Assembly (NCBI GenBank): GCA_000349905.1
Contig: KB722738.1
Location: 2,367,406 to 2,431,405, forward strand
Direction: 5' to 3'
Length of the DNA: 64,000 nt
From: Volvariella volvacea V23
Lineage: Eukaryota; Basidiomycota; Agaricomycetes; Agaricales; Pluteaceae
Shown here: positions 32,909-43,109 of the stretch, piece by piece
Layout: each line of letters starts with the position of its first letter
Numbering within the stretch: position 1 is the first letter of the stretch
Position numbers and translations under genes: made by a program
Notes under the pieces: model-generated
Databases searched by the model: none
The model's input: only the letters and a program-made list of their open reading frames with translations
What the model was told of the DNA's origin: nothing

Positions 32909-34220
32909 ATGCAAATCGTAAACGACACTATTATCTCAGCTGGAGGTTCATTCGACAATCTCACTCCTCGCGAGGAAAATGTTCGAGAAGCTATGCTGGT
33001 TATCAGGATATTCCTTCCACTTATAGCGTCTGCGATCATTTGGATTTTCTCTCCGAAGGGGTGGTCATACGCAACGGCATGGACATTCAACCGCCTAGCA
33101 ATCATCTGGTTCTTGTACGCTGATTCCGAGTCTCATTATGCTAGCACACCACGAACTCATCACACTCTTACTAGGTCTGTGGGAATTTTTGGTCTCTGGG
33201 TGCATTTTCAGGAAGGAAAAACAACGAGAACGGTTTGTGTTACGACCACTTCTGATCCAAGCCTCCCACAATAATTATAATTTCCCAGACCCTCGTGCTG
33301 GCCATTCTTCACACGTAAGAATGCTCATGAACCAAGCGAAAATAGCTGATCGTTAATTTCAGACAAGTCGAAGTCCTCATGAACTCACTATTCGTTAATC
33401 TCAGCTTTACTAAGGGTGCAATCTTGGCGGGAATCTGGGGGTTGATTCTCTACCCTCCGGCGTTAATGGTACCGTCGATAACAATCGTATGGTTTATGGC
33501 AACTACATTAGGCGGCGCTGGTGATTTACTAGTGGTGGGTAATATCCACTTAAATTCACTGTCATACTCATTTCATGCGCCGGAAACACAACATACAAAT
33601 TAATTTGTTCATCAGTTCATGCTGTTAGCTTACGGAAGGAGATGGTTGTACGCTGCGGGGGCATTGGCGCATGTTGTAAGCTATCCCTCAATCCATGATA
33701 CCCTTTGTGGTAAATACTAATAATACCTCCATATGGCCATGGCCCTCCTTAGCTTGGTGCGATCCTAGTATTCGCAGAAACTGTGATTTTTCTGGATTAT
33801 ATTATCTATATCGGGATCAGTATGTCATTCTCACCGTAAGCAATGTAACGAGAGTTCTAATCTGCCTCATTCTCTTCGCATTTCGGCATACTGTGAAGCA
33901 TTCATTATTTTATGGTGAGTACCCAATCTTGATAATCAAGTCATTTCCCCGAACTGAGAGCCTTCTTCAGGCTGCATTTCGGTTTAATCACCATCGCCGT
34001 CCTCAAGGACTCCCCTTCTCAACAACAACCCCACTACATCGAACTTGAGCAGGGTGATCACAGCGCCAAGGTAATTCCAAGGCAAAGACTCGCAAACCCA
34101 TTGGATGGGGTCTCAGTCCCAGTTTGGGCAGTGGGGATTATGATTGTCCTTGGACTAGGGGGTGCTTTCGGAACGGCGTTCACTTTGAATTATCTCGCTG
34201 GAAGGCGGGTTGGGATGTAG
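32909..34220 (+). CDS. Multi-TM membrane protein, tandem paralog A
   Basis: Eight exons (32909-33114, 33175-33232, 33289-33314, 33363-33534, 33616-33675, 33753-33819, 33899-33914, 33971-34220) sum to 284 residues, with the same exon plan as paralog C. Landmarks: MQIVNDTI, LTPREENVREAML, IFSPKGWSYATAWTFNRLAI, VGIFGLWVHFQEGKT, ILAGIWGLILYPPALMVPS, GGAGDLLV, LAVLKD-like IAVLKDSPSQQ, and a last TM segment VWAVGIMIVLGLGGAFGTAF before NYLAGR. Seven or eight TM helices are likely. The family was not recognised; it may be lineage-specific. The site matching the first Met of B and C reads ACG here, so translation starts at the next ATG. It is diverged from B and C, so it is the older duplicate. Confidence 0.8.
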
Positions 34221-34511
34221 TAATGTGAGGACGTTGTTTCCTTTGACGCTCTATACAATGAAATGGCCATGTAACTAGTAGGATACAAGCTGACGAGACG
34301 AGGTGTGTTGTCGTGCTTTATGTCGCTGTAATCTTATCTAATGTTTGATGGAATACTGGTATTCTCTTGGCATTCTGTGATCCTATGTTACGACTCTGCA
34401 TTGGCGGGGGGTTGTTAAATACAAGCGCTCTTAGCCAGTGCTGACCCAAGGTGGTCTCCGGGGGCTTGGACAGCTTGGCAGACGTATTGGCTTGACTATT
34501 CATTTGCCACT
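34221..34511. other. 3' flank of paralog A
   Basis: About 290 bp with no gene seen, ending where the B/C duplication unit begins. Confidence 0.4.
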
Positions 34512-36740
34512 CAACTCGAGCTCAGTCAACACCAAATTAGGTAGCCAAGCCATAGGCGTTTTCCTTCTGAGATTTACATTTGGTAGCACAATGCTATAAT
34601 GCATACTGAATAGTGCTACGCTTTCCCATAGCTGATCCCCAGATGTCTGTTGCACCTAAAACCATCAATGAACCAACGTGCATCCCCTTCGAGGTCTACA
34701 GTATGATATTGGCTATGGCATACGATAGACATCGTCACACACAACCATAGTAGTGGTTATACTACTTCTCAGGTACACAAGTATGGTATGTATGTTGATT
34801 TTGTGCTGTACATTTGTGGAGCTAATGTTTGATTGGTTCCTATATTGGTTTGTGTAGGATACGTGCCAGGCATTGAGTTACAGTTTATTTCCCTAAGTGG
34901 TCTACCTATACCGGAGCACAACTCGATTAATGGTTGCCCAGGCATTTTCCCTGAAGCGTCTAGGACTCGCAATGGTGTCCCGGGGAGGATGCATCATAAA
35001 AGTATGTCTCTTCCTGTGCTGCACGCAGCTCTAAAAAGGGAGCCCACCTAAGCGTGGCATCTCCCCATACTTCCCAACTTCCCCTACAAGGTCCCTCCGT
35101 CACGCCAGTCATCCCAGACGATATTCAAACTATACAATCATGCCCATGTCAATTGTCAACGATACTATCGTCACCCATGAAGGGTCCTTTGACCTCACTC
35201 CGCGTGAAGACAACGTTCGAGACGCCATGCTAATTATGCGGATAGCAGCTCCAATCATTGCATCTGTCATCATATGGATATTCTCCCCCAAAGGATGGTC
35301 ATATTCGAGTGCATGGACGTTCAACCGGCTTGCTATTATCTGGTTCTGGTACGTTTGTCTTATATGTCGTATTAACGCGAATCGATTCATTTCCGGGTGA
35401 TCATTAGGTCAGTTGGCATTGTGGGCCTCTGGGTGCATTTTCAAGAGAGAAAAACAACCAGAGCGGTTCGCATCATTACAAGTGTTATTTCAGAGCCTCG
35501 CCTAATATGCTTATCCTGCAGACACTCGTATTGGCTATCCTTCATACGTATGTCAAAATTAAAGTTAAATATGCTAAAAAGATGCTAATCAGCCACAGAC
35601 AAGTGGAGGTCCTCATAAATTCGCTTTTACTTGGTCTATCCCTTGGCAAGGCTGCCACCTTAGCAGGCATTTGGGGGTTAATCACATACCCTCCGACGCT
35701 GATGGTTCCATCAATGAAGGTCATATGATTTTTAGTTGCTACATTAGGAGGTGCTGGTGATTTACTGGTGGTGAGTACTGCCCGGAGATTAAAGCTAAAG
35801 CACCGTCTTATGCATTGGCTCTGACATACCATATGCAACTCATTTTCTGCTAGGTTATGCTACTGACTTACGGGAAAAAATGGTGGTACGCTGCTGGAGC
35901 ATTGGTGCATGTGGTAAGTTCTTCCTTCGACTCCTCAATCACCCAAGGAGTAACACTAACACTGTTATCCTTTCCCCGTTCTTGTACAGCTCAGCGCCAT
36001 TTTAGTGTTTGCCGAGACCGTAATTTCCGTGGACTTCATTATTTATAATGGTGTCTGTAAGTCGACATAATGCAGAACTGGACTAGAATTTGAACCACCT
36101 TTCATCCCCTACCTTCCATCATCTCTCAAAGCATTCACCCTTTTGTGGTAAGTTCATCATTCATCACCCCAATGTTGCATTTCTCTCACCGGCCCTGACA
36201 CTGACTTTATCCCTCGCATCGCTTGCAGGCTTCACTATGGCATCATTACCTTCGCAGTCCTCAAAGACGCTCATGGCCATCTTCAGCCCACCTACAATCA
36301 GCTCTCATCAACCGTACAAGTGACCGTAGAGCAAGCCGAACAGGGCGCCGGTGGCTCGGGCACAGGGCCCAAGGACCCAGCAATCTCATGGCAAAAAGTT
36401 TCAAACCCGCTTGACCATGTTAACGTCCCCTTATGGGTATTTACGATCATGATCGTTGTTGGGTTAGGCAGTGCTTTTGCGACAGCTTTTGTTCTGGATT
36501 ATTTAGCTGGACGGATATAGGCGCATGGGGTTTTTGTAGATGTGAGGTTTGAGCGTGATGACTTGGAGTGACCGATGGAATAATACCAAGGTGGTGATAA
36601 ATGGAAATTTGTACTAATGATCAATGATTGACGACCTGACGAAGTAATTAATGCCTACCATGCAATTCTCCGTACACAACAAAGCGTAGATACGTACTTG
36701 ACCTCATGCTACGCGTGCACGACGCCGGGCTCACTGGCGT
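34512..36740 (+). repeat. Tandem duplication unit 1 (contains paralog B)
   Basis: First of two adjacent 2.2-kb units. The left ends match (ACTCGAGCTCAGTCAACACC here, ACTCGAACTCAGGCAACACC in unit 2), as do the regions upstream of the gene (TTTACATTTGGT, GTGGAGCTAATGTTTGATT) and the 3' flank (GCGTAGATACGTACTTGACC). The unit therefore spans promoter, gene and 3' region. Confidence 0.8.
35140..36520 (+). pseudogene. Membrane paralog B, broken by a nonsense codon
   Basis: Same eight-exon plan as A and C, beginning MPMSIVNDTIVTHEGSFDLT at 35140 and ending DYLAGRI at 36520. All splice sites look usable. In the fourth exon the codon at 35726-35728 is TGA (KVI-stop-FLVATLGG), where A and C have TGG for Trp. 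Downstream the frame is open to the natural stop, so this is a single clean lesion and probably young. Sequence is very close to paralog C. Without readthrough, the product would lose the last three or four TM helices. Confidence 0.8.
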
Positions 36741-36756
36741 CTTGCCTTATCATATT

Positions 36757-38990
36757 GGACTCGAACTCAGGCAACACCTAATCAAGCTTAAGTGGCCCAG
36801 CCTATACAGGCGTTTTTTCTTCCGAGGTTTACATTTGGTGATGCAATGCGGTGAATTGTGCTGCGCTTTGTGTCCCTGATCCCCAGGTGTTCCTATTCAT
36901 CCGAGACCATCAAATCAACGTGCATCCCGTTCGGGATATGCAGTTTGATACCGGCTGCTCAATCTGTTGTTCAATGCGATAAGCATCATCACACTCAACC
37001 GTAGCAATGATCACACTTCTTCTCAGCTGCAAAAGTATGGTGTGTATGTTTATTTCGTGCTGTACTTTGGTGGAGCTAATGTTTGATTAATTCCTTGCGT
37101 GGGATACGTGCCGGGTATTGCGGTACGGTTTATCTCCTAAGCTGTTTTACACGGCTGCGTAATGACTTCCCTGACATCTGTTCTGAAGAGCCCAAGACCT
37201 GCGATGGGTGTCCCGGGCAGGAGGCTTCATGAGAAAATGCCTCGTCCTGTGCTGTTCGTAGCTCTCAAAAGGGAGCTCACCCATCCCCTCCAATTCCCAA
37301 ACTTCATCTAGCAAATCCTCCCCTTTCCCTGTCACGCAAATCACTTCAGACGATTTACAATGCCGATGTCAATTGTTAACGATACTATCATCACCCATGA
37401 AGGGTCCTTCGACCTCACCCCTCGTGAAGACAACGTTCGAGATGCTATGCTAATTATGCGGATAGCAGCTCCAATCATTGCATCCGTTATTATATGGGTC
37501 CTCTCCCCTAAAGGATGGTCATATGCGAGTGCATGGACGTTCAATCGACTTGCTATTATCTGGTTCTGGTACGTCCATCCTATGCATCGTATCGATGCAA
37601 TTCAACTCGGTTGGTTTGCTTTTTACTCAGCCTGGATACACATCAGGTCGGTGGGAATTGTGGGTCTTTGGGTTCATTTCCAAGAGGGAAAAACAACCAG
37701 GGCGGTTCGTATTGTTAATGCAAGTGCCATTTCGAGCTTCATTTGATACGTCTATCATACAGACGCTCACACTGGCCGTCCTTCACACGTATGTCAAAAC
37801 TGGATACCCTAAAAAATGCTAATCACCCGCTATAGACAAGTCGAGGTTCTCATAAACTCACTCTTCCTCGGTCTATCTCTTGGAAAGGCTTCTGCCCTAG
37901 CGGGCATTTGGGGTTTAATCCTATACCCTCCGATGCTGGTGGTTCCATCAATAAAGATTGCATGGTTTTTGGCTGCTACAATGGGAGGTGCTGGCGATCT
38001 GTTAGTGGTAAGTACTGTCCACAGTTTAAGCCAAACACGCGGTGTTATACGGTTGCTTTGACCACCACATAAAATCCATTCTCTACTAGCTTATGCTACT
38101 GACGTACGGAAAAAAATGGTGGTACGCTGCTGGAGCATTGGCACACGTAGTAAGCTCTTAATTTGACGCCTAGAATCATCCGAAGAGCAACACTGATGCT
38201 GTTACCCTCCCCTGCCCTTTGTATAGCTCAGCGCCGTTTTAGTGTTTGCCGAAACCGTAATGTCTGTGGACTTGATTATTTATAATGGCATTTGTAAGTC
38301 GTCAAAACGCAGAACCCGACAACAATTCTAATCAACCCCTTAATCACTACCTTCCATCCTCTTTTCAAAGCATTCACCCTTTTGTGGTAAGTCCATCATT
38401 CGCCACCCCAACATTCATGCCGTATTTCTCTCGACGACCGTAACGTTGACTTTTACACCCCATCCGACCCACAGGCTTCACTTTGGCTTCATCACCCTCG
38501 CAGTCCTCAAAGACGCCCACAACTATCACCAGCCCGGCTACATCCGACTCTCATCCGCAATCCCAATGACCGTAGAGCAGCTCGAACAGGGAAGCTCGGG
38601 CCCAGGGCCCAAGGACCCAGCAATCCCATGGCAAAAAGTCTCCAACCCGCTTGACCATGTTCATGTCCCCTTATGGGTGTTTGTGGTCATGGTCGTTGCC
38701 GGGTTGGGTGGTGCTTTTGGGACGGCTTTTGTGCTGGATTATTTGGCTGGGCGGATATAGACACACGGGGTGTTTTGTGGATGTAGGGTTTGAGCGCGAT
38801 GGTTTGGAGAGGCTGTCGGCACGATACTAGAGAGGTTGGTCTATGGACATGAATTAGGATGCGTATCGCGATTAATGGCCTGGCAAAGCGATTAATGCAT
38901 CCAGTGTAATATCCTTTGTACACAGATAAGGCGTAGATACGTACTTGACCTCATGCGACGCGTGTGCGACACCGGGCTCAATGGCGTTCC
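36757..38990 (+). repeat. Tandem duplication unit 2 (contains paralog C)
   Basis: Second unit, directly repeated relative to unit 1 with a similar upstream region, gene and 3' flank (both copies carry GCGTAGATACGTACTTGACC). Divergence is moderate in introns and flanks and lower in exons, which is consistent with past selection on the protein. Confidence 0.8.
37360..38760 (+). CDS. Multi-TM membrane protein, tandem paralog C
   Basis: Eight exons (37360-37568, 37647-37704, 37763-37788, 37836-38007, 38090-38149, 38227-38293, 38371-38386, 38475-38760) sum to 297 residues; exons 2 to 7 have exactly the lengths seen in paralog A. Start MPMSIVNDTIITHEGSFDLT. TM candidates: LIMRIAAPIIASVIIWVL, AWTFNRLAIIWFW, GLILYPPMLVVPSIKIAWFL, LSAVLVFAETVMSVDLII, FTLLWLHFGFITLAVL, and VPLWVFVVMVVAGLGGAFGT near the C-terminus, with a hydrophilic loop (TVEQLEQGSSGPGPKDPA) before the last. 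All splice sites and frames are intact, so this is the functional member of the young pair. Function unknown; plasma-membrane or vacuolar location possible. Confidence 0.82.
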
Positions 38991-39630
38991 GCCCCGAAGT
39001 CCAGATGTTTATCGTATGAAACTATCAATGAGCTACGCGAGTGTTTATCCTTTTTGATGTGATTTCCGGGGAGCCCGGGTTACAATCTCATCAGTCTCCG
39101 GACCACTCGGGAAATCCTAACCTTCGTTCTTAACTTGCGCAGAGACAGTACCACGCATACCTCACCCGAAGCCAACTTTATGCGTGCACATATCACAAGT
39201 GTACGCGTGAAATTATCAGACATGTAACAAAAGAGAGAAAAACTACATATGCACACACGAGAATATGAAAGCAACTTGAACGCGAAAATGACGCGGGGAG
39301 AGGGGGTATATCTAACATCAGTACTTGTAGCCAGACTAGCTAAGAGAGTTAATGTCAAGTTGACGAAGCAGCATCAACCGATCGAGAAAAAGGTCGGCAG
39401 TATTTTCATCGTGTAGCAAAAAAAAAGGAAAGGAGAGAAAGAGAAGATGGTACAAGCGAAATGGAACATAGCAAACGAGTAGGGAGGGTCCAGCAGGGCT
39501 CGGGCGCTTTACAACCAGTGCCAGCCAAGAGGCAAGGTGTTATGACGGAAGCACAGCGACGAGCGGACGAGGGAGACGCGGTGCTATATGCATTACGGAA
39601 TACCATCCGTCAAGAAAAGTGAACTCGACA
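38991..39630. other. Intergenic region, no gene seen
   Basis: Between the converging paralog C and the 803-residue F-box-like gene. It probably holds the 3' UTR of the latter; a poly-A run occurs near 39417. Confidence 0.5.
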
Positions 39631-42118
39631 TCACATCTTGAAGGTGTATTCCTCTCCCTCATCAGGATTGACCTCCAATCTACCCGCATAAGTCTCCAGC
39701 ATCTCCTTAATCTTCCTCCTCCTCACCGCCTTCTCATCATCTTCCACCATCTCCCCCTTCCTGCTCTCCCCACCTCCCAAAGCATCGTCCTCACCTGCTG
39801 ACCCCTTCCCATCCCCACCACCACGGCCACTACAACCACCGACACTCCTACCCAATTCCCAAAACTCCTTGTCCAACCCAACCCTCAACTCCGGTCTGAC
39901 CCTCAGCACCTCCTCAAGCATCTCCAACCTCCCCTCCAGCCACTGATCCTTCTCGATCCTCAACACCCTCAGCCTCGGCCAAACAGGCACAACTCCCCCG
40001 CCCACCAGTCCCGGCCCGCTACCCGCACCGCCCGTCTTGTTCGATCCACCAGCGCTCGCACCGCCAGAACTAGAGCTGGAACTGGAACTGGAGCTGGAAT
40101 TCGAACCCGAGCTCGAGCTCCTCCCCACAGCCATCCTCCCATAGACCCCCAGACTCTCCACCTCCCTCGAGCACAGCAACCTCAGAAACGCGGCCGAGTA
40201 GACCTCCTTGACGCACAGCTCTGTGATGTTCGGGAACGCGATCGGTGCGCTGCTGTCGACGTGGATCAGCTGCGCGACGTTGGCCAGTTTGAGGCGGCGG
40301 AGGCTCGGGTAGGATGTTGTAGACGGGAGCAAGGGGGAGGTGAACCCCAGGGTGGGTGAGAAGGATGAAGAGGACGACGCGGAGGTTGATCGGGATAGGG
40401 ATTCGGCTGATGACGGGGAGGGGGATGACGATGACGACGGGGACGAGGACGAGGAGACGGCAGAGAGGAAAGATGACTTGGGGGCGCGGAACTGGAGAAG
40501 CACTTGGCACCACGTCAGGGCGCTGATGTCGACCAGCGTGAGGTCCTCAAGCACGGGCGTCGAGAACAGCCTGAGCAGCGGTCTGACATAGTCCTTGTCC
40601 ATATGCGCCCGGATGAGCAGTTTCTCCAGCGCGGGGAGGAGGATCGGCGCAGACCCGGACTCCAGGAACGTTTGCAGGTTGCTCGCTCCGTGGTCTATGT
40701 GGATGATGAGCGTGTTCAGGAACGGAGACGCGGCGATGATGTCGCGGACTTGGGTGTACCGGGGCCATATGATGAAGCGGAGTTCGAGGGTCGTGAGGTG
40801 TGCGATGGGGGATGTGGACACTGCCCAGGATAGTTGAACTCTATCGAGCAGAACGTGTCGCAGATTCGGGGCGCCACCGAGCAAAAAGGGGGGGAGGGGA
40901 AGCGTGTTGTGGCCTACCCCGAGTGCGTGTGGCGCATTAGCGGGCTGGTGGGCGTTGGTGGTGGTGGATGATTCGGCGGGATATCGGTTGGAGAAGATTC
41001 TGAGACTTTTTAATCGAGGAGCAGAGACGTCTTTAAGTTGACAGAGAATAGAAGTGAGGTTGGGTCCAAATTGAGGTACCACGATGTGCAAGCTTCTCCA
41101 CCTCTTCGTGTGTGCGATTAATTGGCGAATGAGTTGATCGGTCTCTGTTGATGAGCGAGGGCTGGTGCAGCATAGGAATATGTCAAGGGGCCAGTTTTGT
41201 GAGCGTGTGAGGTAGGTGGCGATTCGTCTTTTGACGTGTTGGAAGGGTGGAGTCGTGGAGCCCGCATTCGAACCGCCCGCAAGCGCCATAGACGTGTCCG
41301 ATAGGGGAACGCGGATAATTGACCACAGCGCAGGTGTATGAATGGCCAAGTCCCTCCAATGTCTACACACTTGCACCAGGATATCTTGATACGTAGGCGC
41401 CGAGTTTGGGTGAACAGGAAGGAACGGCGATCGCGGGAGGACGAGGCCAGTGTGAGACGAGCCCTGTGCACCCCATTCGAAAATTAGGGACAGAATCTCG
41501 TTCGGAAGAGAATGCAGTGGATGGAGAGCACAGTCCGCGGTCGTGGTGGCCACAGGAGCTGCTGGACATCGGGAGGAAGGCGTCGTGTGGGGTGAAGAAG
41601 GTTCAGGGGTCTGATGCGTCAAAACGGCGTCTGGACTCGAACCACCGTCATGGGAAAGCAGAGGCGTTTCTGGGTATCCTGGGTCACTGGACTGCGTAAA
41701 CGTCGTCGCAAGACACCGATATTTTTGCGTTGTTCCGTCTGGCAGTCGGTATAATAATGCTGTAGAGTCGGTAACGCTTGGATGTGGGAGGGGCGTGTAG
41801 TCCATTGAGGAAGAGCTTGCGGATGGGTGCGGTATTTCGACTCCGGTCGTTAATCCAGACAGGGCCGAAGGCAGCGATACGGACTCGGTCCGTTGGAACG
41901 TCGGGGATGGCTCCTTCAGTGATCCAAGCGACTCGGGCGCATCCTTTGGGATAGCACCAGAGCTGAGCCTTCTGCAACAGAGGAGAGGAAGGAACCATTT
42001 GAGAATGCCTGGCCTCGACAACAAGAACAAAAATAAAATAAACGAACCTGAACCCGAGATGGCTAGTCGAGGTCCCTCCGCAGCCGAAGTTGTCGTCATA
42101 TAGCGCCTGGTGGGCCAT
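39631..42118 (-). CDS. Large Ser-rich F-box-like protein
   Basis: Exons 42118-42048 and 41971-39631 with a 76-bp intron give 803 residues. The start MAHQALYDDNFGCGG is chosen because splicing from this frame joins in phase to RLSSGAIPKDAPESLG; a longer unspliced reading from 42279 is less likely. The first 180 residues are Pro/Ser/Thr-rich. The F-box-like domain follows (LHPLHSLPNEILSLIFEWG, then ILVQVCRHWRDLAIHTPALW). A leucine-rich body continues (APNLRHVLLDRVQLSW, LTTLELRFIIWPRY, VLEDLTLVDISAL), broken by two long serine runs and a Gly-rich run near the C-terminus. The tail is Lys/Glu-rich with KAVRRRKIKEMLETYA. Likely SCF adaptor by inference; the Ser runs may be disordered loops. Confidence 0.8.
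40075..40120. repeat. Serine-codon low-complexity tract
   Basis: Near-repeats of GAACTG/GAGCTG-type hexamers (plus strand) coding for consecutive serines in the large F-box-like protein. A second Ser-rich tract lies at about 40375-40460. Confidence 0.7.
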
Positions 42119-43109
42119 TGCAGAGTCCCGTCCGATTCGAACGAAGGAAACTGAGAGCAGAGCTGCCCGGCTGGGTGATGGGGAGGAAGAGAACGGGGAC
42201 AATGGCAGGGATGCACCGGACGAGGGAGACTCCCAGCAGACGAAAGCCAATCCCAAGCCGGTGCCACGCCTCCAAACAACTCCCACGCTGCTGTGGCTGG
42301 ACTTTGCTTAATTGTTGACCGTATTGATGATGCGCTCCTCCAACCCTCTGATCCGACGCCTAGCGAGGGCAGGCGTGGTGCAGAAAGCGAGCAAGCCGCA
42401 CAGCTAATCGCCTAACACTAGTTGATTTTTCGAGGCAATCAGCAGCATCGTGCAAGCCCCTTTAATGTACATTCAGGTCCATCACAGCGACACACATGGG
42501 CCATAATGTTTTCACGGGCAGCCTTCGGCCGTGCGACGACCCAGGGAGATTGAGAGACGAAGGACACGAGCAGCAAAGACCCTACGGTCGAGGCCGATGT
42601 GCTACGCATCGACGTCCACTCCGCCCTGGAATGTCATCCGAAACGTGTAATCAGGAGCTCACATTGCGTACTCATCCGTAAAATTGATTGGGTGATGTGC
42701 CCAACCTTATTGTGCAGGTCTCAATTTCCTCATGAAAGCTTCGTCACAGGCTCTAGACCACGACGGCCGCGGGCGGTGTGGCAAGGTTCGCTGTGGCCCC
42801 GACGGAATTCAACGGATGGTGGAGCACAACGTCAACAGGACCTACGGACAAGCGTCATCAAGCAAAGGGGCGCATTAATTGCAGGTCTGCCCCCGAATCC
42901 ATGCCCCTTGGGACTAGACGCTGTCATTCAGTGGGTACAGTCCCTACACTATCTGTACAATTCTCTCTCAACCTGAGAACTACCATTTTGAAACAAGGCG
43001 TTGTTTGGGTTCTAGTATTCATGACACGACACAGCGCAATCGTAAATTCTATAAACGAGTGCTAACCTACAGCAATGGTACCTTGAATCTAAAAATAACC
43101 CCCTTCTTA
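42119..43109. other. Intergenic region, no gene supported
   Basis: About 1 kb between two genes on the same strand. Frames up to about 125 codons occur on the plus strand near 42600-42980 without recognisable content. The left part is the promoter of the gene at 42118. Confidence 0.45.

Noticed and set aside
30895..38760. The multi-TM genes as STE3-type pheromone receptors
   Set aside because: Topology is similar, but the typical STE3 sequence features were not seen and the exon plan is unlike the usual receptor; kept as unknown membrane proteins.
39631..42279. 882-residue reading of the Ser-rich F-box-like gene from 42279
   Set aside because: A 76-bp GT-AG intron and the start at 42118 give an in-phase join and remove an implausible hydrophobic stretch coded by the intron.
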